NCBI GenBank assembly: GCA_049614485.1
Contig: JBMZDR010000003.1
Location: 62,001 to 126,000, forward strand
DNA: 64,000 nt
Direction of reading: 5' to 3'
Origin: GCA-2733415 sp049614485
GTDB lineage: Bacteria > Bacteroidota > Bacteroidia > Flavobacteriales > Flavobacteriaceae
The position numbers were made by a program, and so were the translations under genes. Shown piece after piece: positions 34,027 through 41,338 of the stretch (its first letter is position 1; each line of letters starts with the position of its first letter). Below the pieces are notes generated by a model, which was given only the letters and a program-made list of their open reading frames with translations, was not told the origin of the DNA and searched no databases.

Positions 34027-35547
34027 TTGAAAATACTTGACCGATATATTCTGACTACCTTTTTAAAAACCTTTTTTAGTGTTTTTACAATCCTTATATT
34101 TATTTTCATATTACAATCAGTGTGGCTTTTTGTAAAAGAATTAGCTGGTAAAGATTTAGATTTAATAATTATTTTTAAGTTTTTAGTTTACCTACTCCCT
34201 ACCCTAGTTCCGTTAATACTGCCGCTTACCATATTGTTAACCTCTATAATGATTTTCGGTAATTTTGCCGAAAATTATGAGTTTGCTGCAATGAAATCAT
34301 CTGGTATCTCATTGCAACGTGCTATGAGAGGTATTTCAGTATTTATTTTGCTATTGAGTATTATAACATTCTTTTTTGCAAATAATGTTATTCCTTGGGG
34401 TGAATACGAATCTCGTAACTTAAGACGAAATATTGCACAATTAACCCCCGCTATGGCTATTGCAGAAGGTCAATTTAACACTATAGGAGATGTCACAATA
34501 AAGGTTGATGAAAAATCAGGCGAAAATGGTAATCATTTAAAAAACGTTGTTTTATTCAAAAAAGAAGGGAACAAAAACAACACGGTAATAAAAGCGAAAA
34601 CAGGTGTGTTAATTTCCAGTGAACAGTCAAATATTTTACAACTTGTTTTGTTTAACGGAAATTATTACCACGATATCAACTCACGTGACCCAAAAAAAAG
34701 ACGAAAAACACCGCATGCTAAAAGTTCTTTTGAAAAATACACTATGAATCTTGATTTATCAGATTTAAACAAGGTAGACTTAGAAGAAAAAGGTAAAGGT
34801 GTTAGTTATAGAATGCTAAAAATTAATGAACTTATCCCAACCATTGATTCTTTAGAACAAAAAATCACTACAGAAAACAATAAGGAAATTGATAATTTAT
34901 ATTTTGGTTTAGGGCTTCAAAAACGAGTTAAAAAATCAGCTATTATTAATAAAAATATTGAAGGCAAATTAGAACTTAGTGACAAATTAGTCGCTAAGCG
35001 TAAAAAAGTAAGCAAAAAAGAAAATAAAAAAAAGGACACCTCATTTTACAAAGGTGACGTGCTAAACTTATTTACTAATAAAGAAAAAACAAACATCATT
35101 AAATACGCTATAAGCAGTAGCGCTACAGCATACAAGCAAATTGAAAACAGAGAAAAAAACCAACTTCTTAAAATATCAAATCTAAATCAACATAAAATGG
35201 CACTGCAAAAAAAGTTTGCATTAGCTGTGTCATGTTTTTTATTATTTTTTGTTGGCGCACCTTTAGGCGCTATTATAAGAAAAGGTGGTATGGGACTCCC
35301 TATGGTTATTGCCATAATACTATTCCTTTCATATTGGTTTATTGGTATGTTTGCAGAAAATAGTGCTGAAAAAGGTGCTATCTCTACATTCTTAGGAGCC
35401 TGGCTATCTACAATAATTATGTTGCCACTAGGTATTATGTTAACTAAAAACGCAACTTCAGACAAAGGAATAGTTAGTACAGATGGAATTACGCTATTTT
35501 TTAGTAAAATTTGGAGTAAAATAACAAAAGAGAAAAAAGAACAATAA
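34027..35547 (+). CDS. LptF/LptG family permease
   Basis: The 506-residue permease has three N-terminal helices (about 10-125; MKILDRYILTTFLKTFFSVFTILIFIF), a periplasmic jellyroll (about 135-255), an unusually long Lys/Glu-rich helical insertion (about 260-395), and three C-terminal helices (LFFVGAPLGAIIRKGGMGLPMVIAIILFLSYWFIGM). LptF and LptG form the permease of the Lpt ABC exporter that moves LPS. Which of the two this is cannot be told. The start is TTG. It lies 6 bp after lolA and 20 bp before ribB. Confidence 0.88.
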   Translation: MKILDRYILTTFLKTFFSVFTILIFIFILQSVWLFVKELAGKDLDLIIIFKFLVYLLPTLVPLILPLTILLTSIMIFGNFAENYEFAAMKSSGISLQRAMRGISVFILLLSIITFFFANNVIPWGEYESRNLRRNIAQLTPAMAIAEGQFNTIGDVTIKVDEKSGENGNHLKNVVLFKKEGNKNNTVIKAKTGVLISSEQSNILQLVLFNGNYYHDINSRDPKKRRKTPHAKSSFEKYTMNLDLSDLNKVDLEEKGKGVSYRMLKINELIPTIDSLEQKITTENNKEIDNLYFGLGLQKRVKKSAIINKNIEGKLELSDKLVAKRKKVSKKENKKKDTSFYKGDVLNLFTNKEKTNIIKYAISSSATAYKQIENREKNQLLKISNLNQHKMALQKKFALAVSCFLLFFVGAPLGAIIRKGGMGLPMVIAIILFLSYWFIGMFAENSAEKGAISTFLGAWLSTIIMLPLGIMLTKNATSDKGIVSTDGITLFFSKIWSKITKEKKEQ

Positions 35548-35567
35548 TTCTTTTATTATATATAATA

Positions 35568-36716
35568 ATGAGCACACTAAAGAAAAATACCGAAACACAA
35601 TTAGACAGTATCCATGATGCAATAGAAGATATCCGTCAAGGAAAAGTAATTATTGTTGTTGATGACGAAGACAGAGAAAATGAAGGTGATTTTCTAGCTG
35701 CTGCTGAAATGGTAACTCCTGAAATGATTAATTTCATGGCCACACATGGTAGAGGGTTAATATGCGCACCATTAACAGAATCTAGATGTAATGAATTAAA
35801 GCTAAACATGATGACTAGCAACAGTTCTGACCCGATGGAAACAGCATTTACTATTTCTGTAGATTTAAATGGGAAAGGCGTTACAACTGGTATTTCTGCA
35901 AGCGACAGAGCATTAACCATTCAAGCTCTAGTAGAGAAAGACACAAAAGCACACGATTTAAACAGACCTGGACATATTTTTCCCTTAAAAGCTAAAACAG
36001 GTGGTGTATTACGTAGAACTGGACATACTGAAGCAGCTATAGATTTCGCACGTTTAGCAGGCTTAAAGCCCGCAGGTGTAATTGTCGAAATTATGAATGA
36101 AGATGGTTCTATGGCGCGCTTACCACAATTGTTAGACGTTGCTAAAAAGTTTGATTTAAAAATTGTTTCCATAGAAGATTTAGTTGCCTATAGAATGGAA
36201 CACGACTCTTTAATCCAGAAGAAAGAAGATTTTGAAATTAAAACGCGTTTTGGAGATTATAGAATTAGAGCCTATAAACAAACAACAAATAATCAAGTTC
36301 ATATTGCATTAACAAAAGGCACATGGACGGAAGATGAGGCGGTAACTGTACGTGTTACCTCTACCCTAGTAAACAATGATATTTTAGACACATTAACCTT
36401 TAATACTGATAAAAAATTAGATAATATTTTTCAATTGATTAACAAATCAAATAAAGGTGCTTATGTATTTATTAACCAAGAAAGCCCATCATTAAATATT
36501 CTTAATCGCTTAGAACAATTAAAGAAAAATCAAGGTGATGGAGAAATTAGAGCTCCGAGAATTAAAATGGATGTTAAAGATTTTGGAATTGGTGCCCAAA
36601 TATTGCATGATTTAGGCATACATAAATTAAATTTAATTTCTAATGCCAGCGAACATAAAAAACGTGTTGGTATTATTGGCTATGGTTTAGAAATAGTTGA
36701 TTACACAACGTACTAA
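35568..36716 (+). CDS. ribB: 3,4-dihydroxy-2-butanone 4-phosphate synthase fused to a degenerate GTP cyclohydrolase II domain
   Basis: The 382-residue protein has a RibB domain (about 1-210) with the acidic active loop VDDEDRENEGDFLAAAE, ATHGRGLICAPLT and RPGHIFPLKAKTGGVLRRTGHTEAAIDFARLAG, which converts ribulose 5-phosphate for riboflavin synthesis. The rest (about 215-382) aligns by eye with GTP cyclohydrolase II, but the zinc site (SECLTGDxFGSxRCDCG in active enzymes) reads VTSTLVNNDILDTLTFNTDK, without cysteines. That half is predicted inactive in GTP hydrolysis. Length is that of a RibBA. It is 20 bp after the lptF/G gene. Confidence 0.9.
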   Translation: MSTLKKNTETQLDSIHDAIEDIRQGKVIIVVDDEDRENEGDFLAAAEMVTPEMINFMATHGRGLICAPLTESRCNELKLNMMTSNSSDPMETAFTISVDLNGKGVTTGISASDRALTIQALVEKDTKAHDLNRPGHIFPLKAKTGGVLRRTGHTEAAIDFARLAGLKPAGVIVEIMNEDGSMARLPQLLDVAKKFDLKIVSIEDLVAYRMEHDSLIQKKEDFEIKTRFGDYRIRAYKQTTNNQVHIALTKGTWTEDEAVTVRVTSTLVNNDILDTLTFNTDKKLDNIFQLINKSNKGAYVFINQESPSLNILNRLEQLKKNQGDGEIRAPRIKMDVKDFGIGAQILHDLGIHKLNLISNASEHKKRVGIIGYGLEIVDYTTY

Positions 36717-36730
36717 TAATTGTTATTGAC

Positions 36731-36763
36731 AAAAAAAAGCCACTCAAATGAGTGGCTTTTTTT
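36731..36763. terminator. Bidirectional terminator, GCCACTCA family
   Basis: GCCACTCAAATGAGTGGC (36739-36756) with A8 before and T7 after lies between convergent ribB and the secreted paralogue array. Confidence 0.92.
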
Positions 36764-36781
36764 ATTTTAAATTAATGCATA

Positions 36782-37630
36782 TTAATAATAATAGTGCGCA
36801 ATAATTTGTAATTCATCACTACTACCTGACCCTAAATACATTTTTGCAGCTCCAGAACCTACAGTAGACCCTACAGCAATTTGCCCAGCAAACATAGCGT
36901 AATATGTTCCTGGACCTAATTTCACATAATCAGATCCTGTATTTTGAAAATTTTCATGCTCACCATGTTTTTTATGGCCATTATTATAAAATTGTCCATT
37001 TATAGCTAGCAAACCTCCAACTTCAGTACAACCACCAGAGTTTGAGGCAATACACCAAGGTCCTGAATTAATAAAATTACCATCTACATCTGTTAAAATG
37101 TTCTCATACAAACCTGTGCCAGGGTTAAATTTTTTAAAATAAAGACCTGTTTGTACTATTCTAGCTCTGTTATCTTCTATTCTTCCTGTAGAATTAATTT
37201 CTACCGACCATGATATTGAATAATTCACTTCCACAATTGCATTTTTAGTCAAGGTAAATATTGACCCAGGAATATCGTTTTGAACACCAGTTGCGGTATA
37301 CCCATTTCCACCTCCTGTTTGTAATATCTGATTCACTGTAGCACCAGATGTATTATTACCATCAACCAAATAATTTTCAAAATCTATTAAAAGCTCTATA
37401 GTTTCTGAAGAACTCCCTAAAACCAAATCACCTTCTGCATCTGCATAAACTCGTGTTGAAGAACCTACACCTAAATTATCAACATTATTTGCGGTACTCA
37501 ACCCTTCAATCCGAACACTTTCTGTAGCTCCTGCTATATGTAATTCTTGAACTGGAGTTGTAGTATTAACCCCTACTTGTGCTAACAGAGAAATTGTAGA
37601 TAACATGTATATACATATAATATTTTTCAT
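36782..37630 (-). CDS. Secreted paralogue C of a three-gene array, function unknown
   Basis: The 282-residue protein has a signal peptide (MKNIICIYMLSTISLLAQ) and then VGVNTTTPVQELHIAG, a motif common at the start of surface or fibre-like proteins in Bacteroidota, followed by SVRIEGL and YADAEGDLVLG. The rest is Gly/Asn/Ser-rich beta-type sequence ending in aromatic residues (AHYYY). CIASNSGGC could form a disulfide. It is last in an operon of three paralogues (order 39174 to 36782), with an 11-bp gap from the previous gene. I do not recognise a function and see no T9SS domain. Confidence 0.7.
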   Translation of the reverse strand: MKNIICIYMLSTISLLAQVGVNTTTPVQELHIAGATESVRIEGLSTANNVDNLGVGSSTRVYADAEGDLVLGSSSETIELLIDFENYLVDGNNTSGATVNQILQTGGGNGYTATGVQNDIPGSIFTLTKNAIVEVNYSISWSVEINSTGRIEDNRARIVQTGLYFKKFNPGTGLYENILTDVDGNFINSGPWCIASNSGGCTEVGGLLAINGQFYNNGHKKHGEHENFQNTGSDYVKLGPGTYYAMFAGQIAVGSTVGSGAAKMYLGSGSSDELQIIAHYYY

Positions 37631-37641
37631 ACTAATTAAGT

Positions 37642-38415
37642 TTAGTTATATACTCTAATTTTTAAATAATCTTTTGTTCCTCCAAAACCAACACTGGTAT
37701 AGCTCATAGCTGAATCATTTACTACGCCATAAAAAATTATACTATGATTTCCTGGCGGTAAGGTTAAGTATCCTTGACTATTCATATACGGATATCCTAT
37801 GGTTCCCCCTGGGTATGTTGAATACATTTGTGCTTTTTGTCCATATTTTTTTGACATTTCTGTAGGTGAAAGCCCATCTGAATCAATATCAATTCTAAAG
37901 TATGTAAATACTGTTGATGTTTCACCTCCAACAGTATAAACTGCAGGAGGACCAGCTTGCATATCATTTCCGGCAATTACAATTGTTACCCCATACTTTA
38001 CTTCAATTAAAGCTGTTTGCGGAATAGTTAATGGTAAAGAAACTATTTGCCCTTCAGCCGTAGATGCTCCAACAGGGTTGTTAACAACAGTTCCAGAGCC
38101 AGAGAAACCTAACGGATTATATGGATCATCTGGAATAAAATCTGGAATATCTAACAGAAAATTTAACGGCTCTACACCTGAAGTACCATAACCAGAATCC
38201 AAAGTTAAATCACCATTACCGTCAACAAATACTGGAGATATTTTAACGCCATCATTAAATGTGGCACTATTTACTGAGTTTAACTTTTCTATTCTAATGG
38301 TAGAATTTGAACCCGCAATATGCAATTCTTTTTGTGGGTTTGTTGTACCTATCCCCACTTGCCCAAACACTAAGGTACTTGCTAATAAAAATATGTAACT
38401 GATATGTTTCATCAC
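37642..38415 (-). CDS. Secreted paralogue B of a three-gene array, function unknown
   Basis: The 257-residue protein has a signal peptide (MMKHISYIFLLASTLVFGQ), then VGIGTTNPQKELHIAG, STIRIEKL and VFVDGNGDLTLDSG, the same order of motifs as the neighbours. Between the shared head (about 20-75) and the C-terminus lies a Gly/Pro-rich beta region. TLPPGNHSIIFYGVVNDS near the end resembles TYYAMFAGQI in paralogue C and SYTISFFGEV in paralogue A. This suggests that head and C-terminal strand pairs are conserved and the middle varies. Unrecognised function; likely periplasmic or surface. Confidence 0.7.
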   Translation of the reverse strand: MMKHISYIFLLASTLVFGQVGIGTTNPQKELHIAGSNSTIRIEKLNSVNSATFNDGVKISPVFVDGNGDLTLDSGYGTSGVEPLNFLLDIPDFIPDDPYNPLGFSGSGTVVNNPVGASTAEGQIVSLPLTIPQTALIEVKYGVTIVIAGNDMQAGPPAVYTVGGETSTVFTYFRIDIDSDGLSPTEMSKKYGQKAQMYSTYPGGTIGYPYMNSQGYLTLPPGNHSIIFYGVVNDSAMSYTSVGFGGTKDYLKIRVYN

Positions 38416-38433
38416 CGTGACTAATTTAAGGGA

Positions 38434-39174
38434 TTAATGTAATCTGAAAAAAATAGAATCGTTGCCAGTAGCAAATTCAACATAAGTTGACTGCACATTA
38501 GCTAAACCTGTAGGCGGCCCACCTGAACCCTTAGTATTTGATGACACTTCACCAAAAAAACTAATTGTATATGACCCTGCAGCAGGTAATATTATATAAC
38601 AGGTACTTGCATTAAACATTGAACCTGGAACACTATTTACTGAACCACTGTAATAACATTTTGATGCTGGACCATAACGTCTAGACAGACCAGACACTTT
38701 AAAATATGTAGATATTCGTCTTGCTACACGCTCAGTAATTACTGTTTTTAAAGCAGTTTCATAAACATCAAAACTTAAATTATATTTCACTTCTAATATG
38801 GTTGGTCTATTTATAGCAATTGTATATGACGTTATTTGAGTTTCTTCTTTACCATCTGCATCAGTAGGCAACAATGTAACTGACGAACCTGGTAATACTG
38901 TATTATCTAAAGCATCTGAGTCTTCACTATTGTATAACGGTACTAATTCTAACGTAAAATCACCTTTATCATCCACATACAAAGGAAAAGTGTTGTTTGT
39001 TAAGTCCGAATCTCCATCTACATCACCTCCGTTAAACTCATTGTTTATTTCATTAAGACTTTCAACACGCAAAGAACCAGTTGAAGAAGCTATGTGCAAC
39101 TTTTGTTGCGGACTATTTGTTCCAATCCCAACTCCTTGTTGTGAAAAAGCTAAAGATGAACACACCAAACACAC
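38434..39174 (-). CDS. Secreted paralogue A of a three-gene array, function unknown, start uncertain
   Basis: The product of about 246 residues is headed by CLVCSSLAFSQQ, the end of a signal peptide, then VGIGTNSPQQKLHIASS, SLRVESL and YVDDKGDFTLEL, the same motif order as paralogues B and C. The given start is GTG 39174, but the hydrophobic segment continues upstream in frame (FIINLFYVCLVCSS) with no ATG before the stop at 39198-39196. An ATT at 39192 or 39189 would give a signal peptide of the same size as those of the paralogues. Cysteines in SKCYYSGS and NASTCYI may pair. It is first in the operon. Confidence 0.65.
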   Translation of the reverse strand: MCLVCSSLAFSQQGVGIGTNSPQQKLHIASSTGSLRVESLNEINNEFNGGDVDGDSDLTNNTFPLYVDDKGDFTLELVPLYNSEDSDALDNTVLPGSSVTLLPTDADGKEETQITSYTIAINRPTILEVKYNLSFDVYETALKTVITERVARRISTYFKVSGLSRRYGPASKCYYSGSVNSVPGSMFNASTCYIILPAAGSYTISFFGEVSSNTKGSGGPPTGLANVQSTYVEFATGNDSIFFRLH

Positions 39175-39321
39175 GTAAAATAAATTAATAATAAATCAAT
39201 TATATATACCAATATATGTAAATTCAACAACAAATTAACTGTTTATATGATAAACACATATGAAATACATGTTTTTACTGATGAAATGTAATTTCGTTAA
39301 CTATTTAAGGGTTTTTAATAC

Positions 39322-39353
39322 AAAAAAAAAGCCACTCAAATGAGTGGCTTTTT
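39322..39353 (-). terminator. Terminator, GCCACTCA family
   Basis: GCCACTCAAATGAGTGGC (39331-39348) is preceded by A9 and followed by T5. On the minus strand it ends the thioredoxin gene, lying 22 bp after its stop, and shields the paralogue array from read-through. Confidence 0.9.
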
Positions 39354-39375
39354 AAATTACGTACTGTAACAATCT

Positions 39376-39825
39376 TTAATTCAGAACCTTATCAACAAAT
39401 TCATAATGATAGCGCGTATCTCTACCTGCATTATACCCTTTTATTTTATCAATTATATTTCCTTTATAATCTAAGGCTATTAATGTTGGTAATGAACGAA
39501 CTTCATATTCAGAGTTTAATTTTTTATTCGCTGTTGCCTGTTGTGCTGATACCAAATCTTTATTCCTTGGAAAATCAACTAACAATAAAACGAAATCTCT
39601 TGATTTGGCTTTAAACTTTGGAGAGTTAAAAAAGTCTTTCTTAAGTAATTTACAAGGCGGACACCAATCACTACCTGTAAATAACACTAAAATGGGTTTA
39701 TTCTCCTGTTTTGCTTTCACTTTTGCTTTTTCAAAATTTGTCTCCCAACTAAGCTCAGCGTCTTTTTGTTGTCCATAAATAAATGCTGAAGCAAACAACA
39801 CTATTATTATAAAAAAATTCTTCAT
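39376..39825 (-). CDS. Secreted thioredoxin family protein
   Basis: The 149-residue protein has a signal peptide (MKNFFIIIVLFASAFIYGQ) and a thioredoxin fold of the DsbD-gamma/thioredoxin_7 type. The active site is GSDWCPPCKLLKKDFF, and the cis-proline loop is VRSLPTLIALD. It is likely a periplasmic thiol-disulfide protein; reduction or oxidation is not decidable from the CPPC motif. It is single-gene, 64 bp downstream of the nitroreductase gene in the same direction, so co-transcription is possible. Confidence 0.88.
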   Translation of the reverse strand: MKNFFIIIVLFASAFIYGQQKDAELSWETNFEKAKVKAKQENKPILVLFTGSDWCPPCKLLKKDFFNSPKFKAKSRDFVLLLVDFPRNKDLVSAQQATANKKLNSEYEVRSLPTLIALDYKGNIIDKIKGYNAGRDTRYHYEFVDKVLN

Positions 39826-39889
39826 CTACTATTTCTTTTTTATATACGATTATCAACCTTATTACATAGCATCAAATACCTTACCAAGT

Positions 39890-40519
39890 TTAATATTGAA
39901 TTATATTATTTTCGGCAGGTTTTCTAACTTTTTTTAACTCTGAAAACATATCATCTTCAGCGCGATACCCTATAGGCAACACTAACACAGAAGACAACCC
40001 TTTAGAGTCTAAATTCAGTAACTCATCATACATTTCAGGCAAAAAGCCTTCCATTGGGCAGGCATCAATTTTTTCAACTGCACAAACCGTTAATAAATTT
40101 CCTAAAACGATATAAGCCTGTTTGGTTGCCCATAGTTTAATATCTTCTTCTGATTTTGATGAAAAGTCATTTATCAAATATGACCTAAAATCATTTAATA
40201 TATCATCTGAAGTTCCTCTTATAGCCTTCTCATTTTCAAAACAATCACGTATAAATGCTTCATCAATAATTTTTTCCCTACAAATAACCAAAACGTGTGA
40301 TGCCTGAGCAATTTGCTGCTGGTTGTAAGAATACTCCACCAATCTATTTTGAACTTCTTTATTAGAAATCACCATCATTTTAATTGGCTGTAACCCGTAA
40401 GATGTTGCCGTAAGTGTAAATGCTTCTTTCAAAATAGCTAACTTATCATCTGACACTACTTTTGTAATATCAAATTTTTTTGTTGCATATCTCCATTTAA
40501 GGCTCTCTATTATATTCAT
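39890..40519 (-). CDS. Nitroreductase family NAD(P)H-dependent oxidoreductase
   Basis: The 209-residue flavoprotein starts ESLKWRYATKKFDITKVVSDDKL (the FMN-phosphate Arg-Arg/Lys loop), then TSYGLQPIKMMVI and a C-terminal VLPIGYRAEDD segment, which is the FMN-binding end. This is the NfsB-like family that reduces nitroaromatics, quinones or flavins by two electrons. The natural substrate is unknown. It diverges from the thioesterase gene at 40625. Confidence 0.88.
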   Translation of the reverse strand: MNIIESLKWRYATKKFDITKVVSDDKLAILKEAFTLTATSYGLQPIKMMVISNKEVQNRLVEYSYNQQQIAQASHVLVICREKIIDEAFIRDCFENEKAIRGTSDDILNDFRSYLINDFSSKSEEDIKLWATKQAYIVLGNLLTVCAVEKIDACPMEGFLPEMYDELLNLDSKGLSSVLVLPIGYRAEDDMFSELKKVRKPAENNIIQY

Positions 40520-40624
40520 ATCAACTATATTTACTGCAAAAGTAACTATTGTAGGTGCTTTTACACATATAATATCATAATAAAAATCAATCGTATTATA
40601 AACTAAAAAGGTTTTATAGTAACT

Positions 40625-41008
40625 ATGACACTAGAAGAACGTATCAAACTATCAGAAACACGAATTTTTAAAGCCGTATTCCCAAATACCACAAATCATT
40701 ATGATACTTTATTTGGCGGAACAGCTTTACAGCTAATGGACGAAGCATCTTTTATCTGCGCAACAAGGTTTAGCAGAAAACGAATGGTAACTGTATCTAC
40801 AGATCAGATTGACTTTGAAAAATCAATACCTGAAGGAAGTATTATTGAACTTGTAGCCACTGTAGTAAAAGTTGGAAGAACTAGCTGTAAAATACAAGTA
40901 AACATTTATACAGAACGCATGTATGCTAATGAACGGGAACTTGCTGTAACAGGACATTTTACATTTGTAGCTATTAATGAGTACAAAACACCTGTCGCGA
41001 TAATTTAA
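40625..41008 (+). CDS. Acyl-CoA thioesterase (YciA-like hotdog fold)
   Basis: The 127-residue hotdog protein shows FPNTTNHYDTLFGGTALQLMDEASFICATRF (about 15-46), with the Asn/His-Gly region and Asp of the catalytic site as in YciA and cytosolic acyl-CoA hydrolases. FEKSIPEGSIIELVATVVKVGRTS gives the second strand set. It hydrolyses acyl-CoA esters; chain length is not predictable. It is followed by the acylphosphatase gene after 1 bp, so the two are translationally coupled. Confidence 0.88.
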   Translation: MTLEERIKLSETRIFKAVFPNTTNHYDTLFGGTALQLMDEASFICATRFSRKRMVTVSTDQIDFEKSIPEGSIIELVATVVKVGRTSCKIQVNIYTERMYANERELAVTGHFTFVAINEYKTPVAII

Positions 41009-41009
41009 T

Positions 41010-41288
41010 ATGATTTTACAATACAATATATCTGTATTAGGAAAAGTACAAGGGGTTTGGTTTAGAAAATATACTCAACAAAAGGCAAAAGACTTAAAAC
41101 TCTTGGGAATTGTAAAAAACCAACTTGACAGCTCGGTTTATATTGAAGCCGTTGGTGACGAAAAAACTCTAAATAGTTTTATAAATTGGTTAAAAACGGA
41201 AGGATCCCCCCTATCTCAAGTTTCTGAAGTGACGTATAATACAACTAAGCAAATTAAAAATTATATTAATTTTGACATCATCAAATAA
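41010..41288 (+). CDS. acyP: Acylphosphatase
   Basis: The 92-residue protein has the acylphosphatase signature GKVQGVWFRKYTQQKAKDLKLLGIVKNQLDSSVYIEAVG. The catalytic Arg19 (in VWFRK) and Asn37 (in KNQL) are both present. It hydrolyses acyl phosphates. Length is standard (about 90). The start is 1 bp after the thioesterase stop. A bidirectional terminator lies 5 bp after the stop codon. Confidence 0.93.
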   Translation: MILQYNISVLGKVQGVWFRKYTQQKAKDLKLLGIVKNQLDSSVYIEAVGDEKTLNSFINWLKTEGSPLSQVSEVTYNTTKQIKNYINFDIIK

Positions 41289-41320
41289 AAAAGAGCGCTA
41301 TTACTATAGCGCTCTTTTTT
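41287..41320. terminator. Bidirectional terminator between acyP and hutH
   Basis: A 9-bp stem GAGCGCTAT/ATAGCGCTC (41293-41314) has a 4-nt loop and A- and T-run flanks. It serves the convergent acylphosphatase and histidine ammonia-lyase genes. Confidence 0.9.
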
Positions 41321-41338
41321 ATTTATTTTTGGGTTAAC

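Noticed and set aside
36782..39174. Phage tail-fibre genes, because of the VGIGT-PQ head
   Set aside because: No other phage genes occur, each protein has a signal peptide, and the motif is common in Bacteroidota surface proteins.
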